Below, in pieces: positions 24,548 to 33,302 of a stretch of DNA of 64,000 nucleotides. The DNA lies in contig NZ_LHVK01000022.1 in assembly GCF_001269905.1 (NCBI RefSeq), positions 220,007 through 284,006 on the forward strand. The letters run 5' to 3'. Within the stretch, counting starts at the first letter, position 1; the number at the start of each line of letters is the position of its first letter. A program made the translations under genes and the position numbers. The DNA comes from Pseudomonas corrugata. Its GTDB lineage: Bacteria; Pseudomonadota; Gammaproteobacteria; Pseudomonadales; Pseudomonadaceae. The notes below the pieces were generated by a model. It was not told where the DNA came from. It saw nothing but the letters and a program-made list of their open reading frames with translations, and did no database searches.

Positions 24548-25513
24548 ATGCTAACCCTGCCCCCCCTTCTTTTTGCCCTGCAAGGTAGCGAGCACTATGC
24601 CGCTCGCGTGGCTCAACGACTTGGCTGCCCGTTGGCACGCCATGAGGAACGTGACTATGAAGACGGCGAGCACAAGTGTCGGCCGTTGGATCCGGTAAAC
24701 GGTCGCGAGGTCGTAGTCTTCCACGCCTTGTACGGCGATGGCCGGGAGAGCGCCAACGATAAGCTGTGTCGCCTGCTGTTTTTTTGCGGCGCCCTCAAGG
24801 ATGCCGGCGCGCACCAGGTGCAGGTGGTTTCACCTTATCTCTGCTACGGGCGCAAGGACCGCCGCAGCCAGCCTCAAGACCCGATCATCACCCGCTACGT
24901 GGCGTCGTTTTTTGAGGCCAGTGGCGTGGATCGCCTGCTGACCCTGGACGTGCATAATCCCGCCGCGTTCGATAATGCATTTCGCCTGCCTGCATGGAAT
25001 CTGCAGTGCGCGGAACTGTTCGCAGAGCATTTCGCCACACGAGTCGGCGACGCCGCCGTGGTGGTGATGTCGCCGGACTCAGGAGGGACCAAGCGCGCCG
25101 AACACTTTCGTCAGGCCCTGGAGCGGCAGCTGGGGCGTACGGTCGGCAGCGCATTGATGGAAAAGCACCGTACCCATACCACGCTCACGGGCAGCCTGCT
25201 GATCGGCGATGTTGCCGGCAAGACCGCCATTGTTTTCGATGACCTGATCAGCACCGGGGACACGCTCAAACATGCCGGCCTGGCTTGCCAGAATGCCGGC
25301 GCCACACGTTTGTTCGCCGCCGCCACCCATGGTTTGTTTACCGCAGGCAGTCACCTGTTCGACCCGCCGATCTTCGAACACATCGCGATTACCGACACCG
25401 TTGCGCCGTTTCGCCTGCGGCCCGACTGCGTCACACAACACTTGCAAGTGCTCGACAGCACCGGCCTGGTCGCGGCGTTCCTGGCGCAAAATGGTGCATT
25501 TGAACGTCTGTGA
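24548..25513 (+). CDS. Divergent ribose-phosphate pyrophosphokinase
   Basis: 321 aa, ATG at 24548 after GAGGAG. Two-domain Prs fold. YGRKDRRSQPQDPIITRYVA is the ATP/ribose-5-phosphate region, PDSGGTKRAEHF the second domain, and VFDDLISTGDTLKHAG the PRPP loop. The metal-binding stretch reads TLDVHNPAAFDNAF in place of the usual DLHAGQIQGFF, so this is a divergent paralogue, not the housekeeping prs. It should make PRPP from ATP and ribose-5-phosphate and is in one operon with the PyrR-like gene. The usual DxRR flexible loop is EKHRT. Confidence 0.83.
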   Translation: MLTLPPLLFALQGSEHYAARVAQRLGCPLARHEERDYEDGEHKCRPLDPVNGREVVVFHALYGDGRESANDKLCRLLFFCGALKDAGAHQVQVVSPYLCYGRKDRRSQPQDPIITRYVASFFEASGVDRLLTLDVHNPAAFDNAFRLPAWNLQCAELFAEHFATRVGDAAVVVMSPDSGGTKRAEHFRQALERQLGRTVGSALMEKHRTHTTLTGSLLIGDVAGKTAIVFDDLISTGDTLKHAGLACQNAGATRLFAAATHGLFTAGSHLFDPPIFEHIAITDTVAPFRLRPDCVTQHLQVLDSTGLVAAFLAQNGAFERL

Positions 25514-25818
25514 ACACGTGGATCATTGATGCCCCGCCTGGGGCAGTCTGGCCAGTCGATGTTCATCAGTGCGTTCCTCAAAAACGGTTATGTCGTATTC
25601 ACCGCTTGTGGGTCGAAGGCTCAGGTGTGGAGGATCGTCCTGTTTGCTCCAGATAGGTGATGAGCTTGTCCAGGGTATCCACGTGTTGGTAATCGCTTTC
25701 GGGAATTGCCATAGGTCGAATTCGACTCCGAGATTGCCGCACTGGGGGCATATCTGGAGCATGCTTTGGATGGTTCAAAAGGATGCCCTGTCCGGGCCTT
25801 GAAATTCCCCCCCCGAAA
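25514..25818. other. Gap between Prs-like gene and LysR gene
   Basis: About 305 bases with no intact gene. It contains the possible frameshifted small gene at 25599-25762. No strong terminator seen. Confidence 0.4.
25599..25762 (-). pseudogene. Possible frameshifted small zinc-ribbon-like gene
   Basis: From an ATG at 25762 one frame reads MLQICPQCGNLGVEFDLWQF, then loses sense. The next frame continues ESDYQHVDTLDKLITYLEQT and ends with a normal stop at 25599. One missing base near 25698-25703 would join them into a 53-54 residue protein with a single CxxC. No convincing ribosome-binding site. It could instead be a short real ORF starting at 25712 or chance. Confidence 0.3.
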
Positions 25819-26748
25819 TCACTCTCGTCCAAGCCAAAGAGTGGCCTCTTTCCAAGCTCCGACCGTCACAAGCTCCTCCAGGGTTTCCAGCAGAATCTTT
25901 TCCCAGCTCAATGCCAGGCGACTGTTCCTGCGCTCCCTGAGCGTGGTCAACGAAACCGTGGAGCGAATACCCGGTCGTTCAATTGCATGGCCCACCAGGA
26001 CTCCCTTGGCGATATCCTCCTGGACAGCGGCATGCGCCAGGATCGAATAGCCCATGCCTTCCGCTACCAGTCGCTTGGTCAGGCTGACGCTGTCGACATC
26101 GAATCCGACATTCAACTGAAAGCCATTTTGCGCTGCAACCTGTTCGATCAGCCGCCGATTGCTGTGGGGCAAGCCTGGAAGGATCAACGGAAAATCCGCC
26201 AACCCCATGATGCGCACCGACTTCGGTGCCTCCCCAGGCGGCCCGACCAGCACCATGCGTTCACTGAAAATCGGCCTGACGTCAAATGCTTCGAGCAGCG
26301 GCTGGTTATACACCACCGCAACCTGAATCCGCCCGTCCAGCAACCACTCCTGCAGAGAAGTGCTCAAGCCTTCCAGTACATGCAATGAAGCCTTCGGCCA
26401 GCGTTCGTGAAAACGCCGGATCAACTGCGGCCCAACGATGGTACCGATCGCAGGCGGCAACCCGACCGCCAGATGGCCGCGCTCTTCAAACGCACTGTTG
26501 CGCACATGGTCGGCGGTTTCTTCCATATAGCGCAGCATCACGTCCGCGCGCTCGAGCAAGCGCGCACCGGCAGCGGTGAGTTCCACCCCCCTTCCATGCC
26601 GAATGAACAGTGCCACCTGCAACTGCTCTTCTAACTTGGCGATCTGCCGACTCAGCGCTGGCTGGGCGATGAAGAGCTCTTTCGCCGCGCGACTGAAACC
26701 ACCGCACTGAGCCACTTTTACAAAGGAGCGAAGTTCTCGAATGTCCAT
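25819..26748 (-). CDS. LysR-family transcriptional regulator
   Basis: 309 aa from MDIRELRSFVKVAQCGGFSR (ATG 26748; an ATG four codons earlier is possible). Classic helix-turn-helix SRAAKELFIAQPALSRQIAKLE and the region LFIRHGRGVELTAAG. It diverges from the dctA-like operon at 26914 across 165 bases and most likely controls it. The inducer is unknown and probably an operon substrate. Confidence 0.9.
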   Translation of the reverse strand: MDIRELRSFVKVAQCGGFSRAAKELFIAQPALSRQIAKLEEQLQVALFIRHGRGVELTAAGARLLERADVMLRYMEETADHVRNSAFEERGHLAVGLPPAIGTIVGPQLIRRFHERWPKASLHVLEGLSTSLQEWLLDGRIQVAVVYNQPLLEAFDVRPIFSERMVLVGPPGEAPKSVRIMGLADFPLILPGLPHSNRRLIEQVAAQNGFQLNVGFDVDSVSLTKRLVAEGMGYSILAHAAVQEDIAKGVLVGHAIERPGIRSTVSLTTLRERRNSRLALSWEKILLETLEELVTVGAWKEATLWLGRE

Positions 26749-26913
26749 CGTACTTACCATGCCGTCAGAGCATAGCTTTGTATCAAAATAAGGTTTTTGT
26801 GCCTAGCGCTGGTTTTTTCTATGCTCAACACAGATAGCTGAAGGCCCAGCTTGACCGTCTAGGGACGTGCTACCACAAGAATAATGATGCCCACTATTGG
26901 GTCAGGAAATGCC

Positions 26914-28272
26914 ATGAATCAGTTGAAGAAGCTCCACGTACAGGTGCTGATCGCACTTGTTGCAGCCGTCATACTCGGTTTCGCCGCGCCGCAATGGGCG
27001 GTTGCCATGAAACCCCTCGGACAAGCGTTCATAGCTCTGCTGAAAATGATGCTGGCGCCGATCGTATTCGTCACCCTCGTGCATGGCCTTACCCACGTCC
27101 AGGACATGCGCAAACTCGGCCGGCTTGGCGTCAAATCGCTCATCTACTTTGAAGTGGTCAGCACAGTCGCCATGTTGATCGGTTTCATTCTGGTCAACGT
27201 GGTGGAGCCCGGCGTGGGCCTGCATGCCACCAGCCTTGAAGAATCCAGCGAAGCGATCAAGGCCACCTCAGCTGCCGGCAGTGTCTCCATGATCAACTAT
27301 ATGCTGGGGCTGATTCCGCATACGTTGGTCGATGCATTCGCCAAAGGCGACATCATCCAGGTACTGATTATCTCGGTGCTGGCCGGTATCGCAATCAACC
27401 GAGTGTGCGGCCCGGACTCGGTCGCCGTGAAAGCCATTGGTGAAGCCCAGAGCATCTTGTTCAAGATGCTCAGTTTCATCATGAAACTGGCTCCGCTGGG
27501 CGCATTCGGCGCCATGGCCGCCGCCATCGGCAGCTATGGTGGCGACACCCTCCTCTACCTCTTGAAGCTGATCGCGGTGTACTACGCGGCGTCCCTGATC
27601 TTCGTGTTCGGCATTCTGGGTTCGATCAGTTGGTCCATCGGTTTGCCGTTCGGCAGCGTGCTGCGCTTGATTCGCGATGAAATTCTGCTGGTATTCGGCA
27701 CCGCGTCCGGTGAGGTGGTGTTTCCACGGCTGATCGAAAAACTGCAGCGCAGCGGTTGCGATGAAGTGGTGGTCGGTTTTGTCCTTCCCGCCGGCTACAG
27801 CTTCAACCTCGACGGCACAGCGATCTACATGGCGATCGCCATTGGCTTCATCGCCCAGGCCACCGATACGCCGTTCTCCCTACTGCAGCAATTGGGCCTT
27901 CTGGCCATCCTGAGTATCACCTCCAAAGGCGGCACCACAGTGGCGGGCGGCGCGTTCATCAAATTGGCCGCCACCTTGCAATCGGTCCAAACCCTGCCGC
28001 TGAGCGGCCTCGGGCTTCTGTTTGGCATCGACCGCATCATGGCCACTGCCACCGCCCTGACCAATATCGTCGGCAACACGGTCGCGGTGTTCGCCATCGC
28101 CCGCTGGGAAGGCGCTTTTAACCCTGAAGACTTCGAGCGCGAAACCGGCGGGAAGCCGAGCCGCAGCCTGCTGCGCCCGCCGCAGGAGCCTGAATCGGCC
28201 GGGCGGCCCATCGAGCCGACGCAGAAACCCCATATTCACAGTCACCGCGCCCCTGACAGGAAAGTTCAATGA
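26914..28272 (+). CDS. DctA-like dicarboxylate:cation symporter
   Basis: 452 aa inner-membrane carrier of the DAACS family (SLC1-like). ATG at 26914 with AGGAA 6 bases upstream. The re-entrant-loop signatures are clear: TASGEVVFPRLIEKL corresponds to the serine-rich HP1, FVLPAGYSFNLDGTAIYM to TM7, and STSKGG-like SITSKGGTTVAGGAF to HP2. It imports C4-dicarboxylates or related acids. First gene of a seven-gene operon; the C-terminal tail is long and polar. The ATGA overlap with the next gene shows coupling. Confidence 0.87.
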   Translation: MNQLKKLHVQVLIALVAAVILGFAAPQWAVAMKPLGQAFIALLKMMLAPIVFVTLVHGLTHVQDMRKLGRLGVKSLIYFEVVSTVAMLIGFILVNVVEPGVGLHATSLEESSEAIKATSAAGSVSMINYMLGLIPHTLVDAFAKGDIIQVLIISVLAGIAINRVCGPDSVAVKAIGEAQSILFKMLSFIMKLAPLGAFGAMAAAIGSYGGDTLLYLLKLIAVYYAASLIFVFGILGSISWSIGLPFGSVLRLIRDEILLVFGTASGEVVFPRLIEKLQRSGCDEVVVGFVLPAGYSFNLDGTAIYMAIAIGFIAQATDTPFSLLQQLGLLAILSITSKGGTTVAGGAFIKLAATLQSVQTLPLSGLGLLFGIDRIMATATALTNIVGNTVAVFAIARWEGAFNPEDFERETGGKPSRSLLRPPQEPESAGRPIEPTQKPHIHSHRAPDRKVQ

Positions 28273-28829
28273 ATCGTCTGGCCCCTATCGACCCGAACAA
28301 CCTCAGCGATACGCAGCGCCCGGTCTACGAGCGCATTGCCAACGGCCCGCGCAAAGGCGTGCGCGGCCCCTTGGCCATCTGGCTGCATCGGCCTGAACTG
28401 GCCGAGTGCGCTCAGGCGTTGGGCCGCTACTGCCGCTATGACACCTGCCTGAACCCGCGCCTGTCAGAGCTGGCCATCTTGATGATGGGTCGCTACTGGC
28501 TCGCCGAATACGAATGGGCAGCCCACAAGCCGTTTGCCCTTGAAGCCGGCTTGGCACCCCACATCATCGATGCCATTCGCGATGACGTGGCGCCTGCGTT
28601 CGAAAACACCGACGAAGCGCTGGTGTACCGCTTCATCCGCGAACTGCATGCCGAGCGTGCAATCAGCGACGGTTTGTATGCCGAATTCGTCGAGTTGTTG
28701 GGCACCGATGCCGCCGTCGACCTGGTCGGCATCGCGGGCTACTACAGCCTGATTTCCATGACCATCAAGGTATTCGAAGTGCCTCCGCCCGCCGGCGCCG
28801 CTGCCGAACTGCCGACTAAATTGAAGTAA
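28269..28829 (+). CDS. Carboxymuconolactone-decarboxylase-family protein
   Basis: 186 aa, overlapping the dctA-like stop by 4 bases (ATGA). The CMD/AhpD-like fold is suggested by LAILMMGRYWLAEYEWAAHK followed by PFALEAGL. The CxxC peroxidase pair of AhpD is absent, so it belongs with the gamma-CMD-like group, possibly a decarboxylase or hydrolase on a lactone. Second gene of the catabolic operon. Confidence 0.82.
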   Translation: MNRLAPIDPNNLSDTQRPVYERIANGPRKGVRGPLAIWLHRPELAECAQALGRYCRYDTCLNPRLSELAILMMGRYWLAEYEWAAHKPFALEAGLAPHIIDAIRDDVAPAFENTDEALVYRFIRELHAERAISDGLYAEFVELLGTDAAVDLVGIAGYYSLISMTIKVFEVPPPAGAAAELPTKLK

Positions 28830-28839
28830 GGATATGTAC

Positions 28840-29658
28840 ATGATCGATACTCTTCCAAAAAGTGATCGCCTTCAGGGCAAGGTCGCTATCGTTACCGGTG
28901 CCGGTTGTGTCGGCAGCGGCTGGGGCAACGGCCGCGCGGTCGCGGTGATATTCGCCATGGCCGGTGCCAAGGTTTTCGCGGTCGATCGTGATCTGGGGGC
29001 CATGGAGGAAACGCTGGAGCGCATCCGCAATGCCGGCGGTGAGGTCACGCCTTATGCCTGCGACGTCACCAACACCCAAGCCGTCGCCGCAATGGTCGCA
29101 GCTTGCAAAAAGACCTATGGCACGGTCGATATTCTGGTGAACAACGTTGGCGGCTCGGCGGCGGGTGGCGCCGTTGCCCTGGCTGAAGAAAAGTTCGATG
29201 CCCAGATTGCCCTGAACCTCAGTAGCGTCTATCTGACCTGCAAGCACGTGCTGCCGCTGATGGAGGCCCAGGGCAGCGGTTCGATCATCAATACCGCATC
29301 GACGTCCGGTATTCGTTGGACGGGCTCGGCCCAGGTGGCCTACGCCGCCAGCAAAGCCGGTGTGATTCAGCTGTCTCGGGTTACAGCCGTGGAATACGCG
29401 TCCAAGGGCATCCGCGTGAACACCGTCGTGCCAGGGCAATTGCATACGCCGATGGTCGAGGTGCGCCTGGCCGGGCAACGCACGGGGGGTGACGTGAGCA
29501 AATTGCTCGACACGCGTCTGGCACGCATTCCACTCGGGTTCATGGGTGATGGCCGCGACACCGCTTATGCCGCGCTGTACCTGGCCAGCGATGAATCACG
29601 CTTCGTCACCGGCACCGAAATCATCGTCGATGGCGGCATGACCGCACGTTGCGACTGA
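28840..29658 (+). CDS. Short-chain dehydrogenase/reductase
   Basis: 272 aa. The ATG at 28840 is preferred over 28834 because AAGGA then has a 7-base spacing. The Rossmann motif is unusual, TGAGCVGSGWGNGRAVAV, with a longer glycine loop than the normal TGxxxGxG. NNVGG, the catalytic Ser in NTASTSG and YAASK (Tyr/Lys) are present, and the end IIVDGGMTA is typical. Oxidises or reduces a hydroxyl or keto group with NAD(P). Third gene of the operon. Confidence 0.9.
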   Translation: MIDTLPKSDRLQGKVAIVTGAGCVGSGWGNGRAVAVIFAMAGAKVFAVDRDLGAMEETLERIRNAGGEVTPYACDVTNTQAVAAMVAACKKTYGTVDILVNNVGGSAAGGAVALAEEKFDAQIALNLSSVYLTCKHVLPLMEAQGSGSIINTASTSGIRWTGSAQVAYAASKAGVIQLSRVTAVEYASKGIRVNTVVPGQLHTPMVEVRLAGQRTGGDVSKLLDTRLARIPLGFMGDGRDTAYAALYLASDESRFVTGTEIIVDGGMTARCD

Positions 29659-29677
29659 GCCACCCGAAGGAGCCAGC

Positions 29678-30505
29678 ATGTCGACTTCATCCAACCCTAT
29701 GGGTGTGTGGGATTGCCACACGCATATTTACGGCCCCTGGGCTCAATTTCCTCTGCCGGCCAATGCCACCTACACGCCAGAGCCCGCGCCGTTCTCTGAG
29801 TTACTGACCCTGCATCGTCAGCTAGGCATCAACCATGGCGTGCTGGTGCAGGCTGCGCCCTACGGCACGGATCACGCCGCCATCCTACAGGCAATTGCCG
29901 GCAGTGGCGGCCGCTACCGTGGTGTCGGGATCATCGACGATACCACCACCGATGCCCAATTACAGGCGCTCCACGACGGCGGCCTGCGGGGTATTCGCTT
30001 CAACTTGATGGGCCACCTGCCAGGCACACGCGACCCACAAAAACTGCGCGCCCTGGCCGAGCGCGTCGCGCCTTTCGGCTGGCATGTGCTGGTGCATGGG
30101 GACTTGGCTGTGCTGATGCCGTTGCTGCAGGCCTGGCGGGATCTCAAGACGCCACTGGTCATCGATCATATGGCTCGTCCCGACCTCACCGGGCCTGTCG
30201 ATCCGACGCTTATGCGCGAACTGCGTACCGAACTGGGCCACTCGAACCGCTGGATCAAATTGTCCGGCATCGATCGCGCCATGCAAGGCAGGCCCGGCCC
30301 GTGGCCACAGGCGCTAGACCAGGTGCGTACGCTGCTCGAATGTGCACCGCACCGCGCTATCTGGGGCTCGGACTGGCCGCATCCGAATATCAAGGGGCCG
30401 GTTCCGGATGACGCGCATCTGCTCGATTTCATTCGACAAGTCTGCGACAGCCCTGCCCTGCGGCAAGCGGTGCTGATCGATAACCCGGCGCGCCTCTACA
30501 CCTGA
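29678..30505 (+). CDS. Amidohydrolase-2 family lactonase-like hydrolase
   Basis: 275 aa. Metal site DCHTHIYGP (HxH), the strand-ending VIDHMARPD, and GSDWPHPN (catalytic Asp) match the cog3618 group that includes 2-pyrone-4,6-dicarboxylate lactonase and sulfomuconolactone hydrolase. Likely opens a lactone made by the SDR or neighbouring enzymes. It starts at 29678 after AAGGAG. Fourth gene of the operon. Cytoplasmic. Confidence 0.86.
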   Translation: MSTSSNPMGVWDCHTHIYGPWAQFPLPANATYTPEPAPFSELLTLHRQLGINHGVLVQAAPYGTDHAAILQAIAGSGGRYRGVGIIDDTTTDAQLQALHDGGLRGIRFNLMGHLPGTRDPQKLRALAERVAPFGWHVLVHGDLAVLMPLLQAWRDLKTPLVIDHMARPDLTGPVDPTLMRELRTELGHSNRWIKLSGIDRAMQGRPGPWPQALDQVRTLLECAPHRAIWGSDWPHPNIKGPVPDDAHLLDFIRQVCDSPALRQAVLIDNPARLYT

Positions 30506-30531
30506 CGCCCACCCATTTCGGAGATCAAACG

Positions 30532-31467
30532 ATGGACGAGACTCCCTGGTCGTCCAGCCCACGCGTGCCCGATCCCAGGGTACGTGAGCTGGACCCGCGT
30601 TTTGCCCACTACCGTCTGGCCCATGCCAAGGTCGAGCGTCTCGGTAGCGGCCTGCGCTGGGCAGAAGGCCCGGCATGGTTCGCCGATGGTCGATTCCTGT
30701 TGCTCACCGACCTGCCCAACGATCGCATCATGCGCTGGGACGAGGCCACAGGGGGCCTGGGCGTGTTTCGCCAGCCCTCGAACCAGGCCAATGGCATGAC
30801 CCGCGACCGTCAAGGTCGTTTGCTGATCTGTGAGCATGGCGGGCGGCGCGTCACCCGCACCGAGTACGACGGCAGCACCACGGTGCTGGCTGAAAGCTTT
30901 GCGGGCAAGCCGCTGAACTCGCCCAATGACATCGTGGTGAAGTCCGACGACAGCATCTGGTTCACCGACCCGCCTTTCGGCCTGATCAGTGACTACATGG
31001 GGCGCCAGGGCACACCCGAACTGCCGGCCAACCTCTATCGCCTCGATGCCGACGGCACCCTGCGCTGTGTCGCTGAAGATCTCGAAGGGCCGAACGGCCT
31101 TGCCTTTTCCCCGGATGAAAGAACTCTCTATCTGGTTGAGTCCAGGGCTCGCCCCCGGCGAATCGTGGCCTACAGCGTCGATGAGCACGGCCAGGTCGGG
31201 CAACGCCGTGAGCTGATCGATGCCGGCAGCGGGTTACCCGATGGTCTACGTGTCGATGTAGACGGAAACCTTTGGTGCGGCTGGGGGGCGCTTGAGCCTG
31301 GTCTGGATGGCGTGCGCATCTTCGCGCCAGATGGCACGGCAATCGGCCATATCGACTTGCCGGAACGCTGCGCCAACCTGTGTTTCGGCGGTCCGCGCGG
31401 CAATCGCCTGCTGATGGCTTCAACCACGTCGTTGTATTCGTTGTTCGTCAATACCCGTGGCGCTTGA
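30532..31467 (+). CDS. SMP-30/gluconolactonase-like sugar lactonase
   Basis: 311 aa six-bladed beta-propeller. Metal ligands are visible as Glu in WAEGPAWF, Asn in LNSPNDIV, Asn in EGPNGLAFSPD and Asp in DGLRVDVDGN. Hydrolyses an aldono- or related lactone with a divalent cation. Together with the amidohydrolase, two lactone-opening enzymes lie in one operon, arguing for a substrate degraded through lactones. GGAG precedes the ATG at 30532. Confidence 0.88.
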   Translation: MDETPWSSSPRVPDPRVRELDPRFAHYRLAHAKVERLGSGLRWAEGPAWFADGRFLLLTDLPNDRIMRWDEATGGLGVFRQPSNQANGMTRDRQGRLLICEHGGRRVTRTEYDGSTTVLAESFAGKPLNSPNDIVVKSDDSIWFTDPPFGLISDYMGRQGTPELPANLYRLDADGTLRCVAEDLEGPNGLAFSPDERTLYLVESRARPRRIVAYSVDEHGQVGQRRELIDAGSGLPDGLRVDVDGNLWCGWGALEPGLDGVRIFAPDGTAIGHIDLPERCANLCFGGPRGNRLLMASTTSLYSLFVNTRGA

Positions 31468-31496
31468 AACGGGCGCTCATTAGAGAAGGTAGCATC

Positions 31497-32306
31497 ATGA
31501 AAAAAACAAAATCCGCGCCGATATTGGTGACCACCGGTTTGGTCAGCTTGCTCGGTTTCTCTCAGTTGGGCGAGGCGGCCGAGCTGAAGGTCATTGCCAG
31601 CGGCGCACTCAGGGGCGCAATGGAACACCTTCGGCCGGCCTATGAAAAAGCCAGCGGCAACACCCTGAAGTTCAGTTGGGGACCCTCCATGGGTACGTCG
31701 CCTGAATCCATTCCAGAGCGCATCAAACATAAAGAGCCCATGGACCTGGCTATCATGGCGGACGAAACCCTGGAAGTGCTCTCGACCACAGGCGCCTTCG
31801 ACATGACCACCCGCCGCGAGATCGCTGATTCGCGCATCGGTGTCGGCGTACCTCACGGCAAACCTGCGCCAGATGTCTCAAGCGTCGCCGCGCTGAAATC
31901 CGCTCTGCTGAAGGCCGACAAGATCGCTTACTCCCAGGGCGCTAGCGGCGTATTTATCCGCACCGAGCTCTTCCAGCGTTTGGGCATCAGCGACCAGATT
32001 AGGGGCAAGACCATTGAGATCGCCGGCAAGGAACTGGTTGGCACGGCCCTGGCCAGGGGAGATGCGGATATCGGAATGCAGCAAATCAGCGAGTTGAAAG
32101 TAACTCCAGGCGTCGACTACTTGGGCCCACTGCCCGAAGAAGTTCAGAAAGTCAGCCGGTTCTGCGCCACCGTTGCACGCCAAACCCCAAACGCGGCCCC
32201 TGCCCGCGAATTCATTGCCTACCTCAGCAGCCCGGCAGCACGCCGTCTGCTTGAGCAGAGCGGTCTTGAGCCGGTGCACAACCTGGCTGCCCAGGAGTCC
32301 AAATAA
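31497..32306 (+). CDS. ModA-like periplasmic binding protein, no partner transporter
   Basis: 269 aa, signal peptide MKKTKSAPILVTTGLVSLLG... cleaved near GEA-AEL. The mature part ELKVIASGALRGAMEHLRPAYE is type-II periplasmic binding (SBP_bac_11, molybdate-binding-like). There is no ABC permease or ATPase nearby, and the operon is catabolic, so it more likely binds an organic acid than molybdate. AGAAGG precedes the ATG at 31497. Its stop overlaps the next start (TAATG). Confidence 0.83.
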   Translation: MKKTKSAPILVTTGLVSLLGFSQLGEAAELKVIASGALRGAMEHLRPAYEKASGNTLKFSWGPSMGTSPESIPERIKHKEPMDLAIMADETLEVLSTTGAFDMTTRREIADSRIGVGVPHGKPAPDVSSVAALKSALLKADKIAYSQGASGVFIRTELFQRLGISDQIRGKTIEIAGKELVGTALARGDADIGMQQISELKVTPGVDYLGPLPEEVQKVSRFCATVARQTPNAAPAREFIAYLSSPAARRLLEQSGLEPVHNLAAQESK

Positions 32307-33190
32307 TGAAAACTGTCTCGCGCCTTCTAATCGGTGCCACGTTGAGCCTGGCCTCTGCTGTAGCCATGGCCGCCGGTGCTCCACCCAAGCAAGAGCTGGT
32401 CCGTTATGACAATGTGCAAATCGAAGTCAACACCCAAGGCACCGGGCCGGTGATCGTAATGTTGCCCTCGCTGGGTCGCTCGGGTCGCGACTACGACAAG
32501 GTCGCCGATTACCTTCAGGCCGACGGGTTCCGCGTGGTCAGACCGGAGCCGCGTGGCATAGGACAAAGCAAAGGACCGATGGAGAACCTGACCGTGCACG
32601 ACTTTGCCCGTGACGTCGCGGCAGTGGTCCAGCATGAGAACAAAGGCCCAGTCGTGGTAGTCGGTCACGCATGGGGCAACTTCGCGGCGCGTATGCTCGC
32701 TGCGGACCACCCTGACCTGGTACGTGGCGTGGTCATGGCCGCGGCGTCCGCGGGTAAGGTACCGCCGGGCTCGACTGAAAAACCCATCAACGCTGAGATG
32801 CGCCAGGCCATCGACGGCGCGGGCGATCTGTCGCTGTCCGAAGAGCAACGCCTGATCTACCTGCGCAAGGCATTCTTTGCGCCCGGCAACGACCCCAAGG
32901 TCTGGCTGGGCGGCTGGCACCAGGCGACCCACGATGCCGAAGGCCATGCCCGCAACATCACGCCGGTGGACGACTACTTCGCCGCGGGCACCGCACCGAT
33001 TCTCGACCTGCAGGGTGAGGCGGACACGGTTGCCCCACGACGTTTCTCCGGCGTGCTCAAAAGCATGCTTGGCGATCGGGTCCAGGTGGTGGTATTGAAA
33101 AATGCCGGCCACGCCATGGCCCCGGAACAACCCGAGGCGATGGCGGGTGCGATCGCTACGTTTGCCAAGGCGCAGTACGCAAAAAAATAG
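32306..33190 (+). CDS. Exported alpha/beta-hydrolase-fold protein lacking the nucleophile
   Basis: 294 aa, signal peptide cleaved near AMA-AGAPP. The fold is clear (strand VIVMLPSLGRSGRDYDKVAD, RPEPRGIGQSKGP, C-terminal NAGHAMAPEQP with the catalytic-type His, possible acid in GEADTVAP). The nucleophile elbow reads GHAWG (residues 120-124), with Ala122 where Ser or Asp is expected. It may be a binding or non-hydrolytic family member. Last gene of the operon, coupled to the binding protein. A paralogue with the same change lies at 33303-34181. Confidence 0.8.
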   Translation: MKTVSRLLIGATLSLASAVAMAAGAPPKQELVRYDNVQIEVNTQGTGPVIVMLPSLGRSGRDYDKVADYLQADGFRVVRPEPRGIGQSKGPMENLTVHDFARDVAAVVQHENKGPVVVVGHAWGNFAARMLAADHPDLVRGVVMAAASAGKVPPGSTEKPINAEMRQAIDGAGDLSLSEEQRLIYLRKAFFAPGNDPKVWLGGWHQATHDAEGHARNITPVDDYFAAGTAPILDLQGEADTVAPRRFSGVLKSMLGDRVQVVVLKNAGHAMAPEQPEAMAGAIATFAKAQYAKK

Positions 33191-33205
33191 CTGTTGCGAG
33201 ACATG

Positions 33206-33241
33206 AAAAATGCTCCGAACCAAATGGTTCGGAGCATTTTT
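33206..33241. terminator. Bidirectional terminator between convergent hydrolase paralogues
   Basis: AAAAATGCTCCGAACCA-AA-TGGTTCGGAGCATTTTT: perfect 17-base arms, T-run on both strands. It ends the operon on the plus strand and the 33303 gene on the minus strand. Confidence 0.93.
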
Positions 33242-33302
33242 CGTTGGGATGGGGCCAGACAGCGAAGAGAACTCTCCTCAAGGGATCGAACAGCCCCGCT
33301 AA

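Noticed and set aside
31497..32306. Molybdate-uptake protein ModA
   Set aside because: No modB or modC genes nearby and the operon is catabolic; only the fold is shared.
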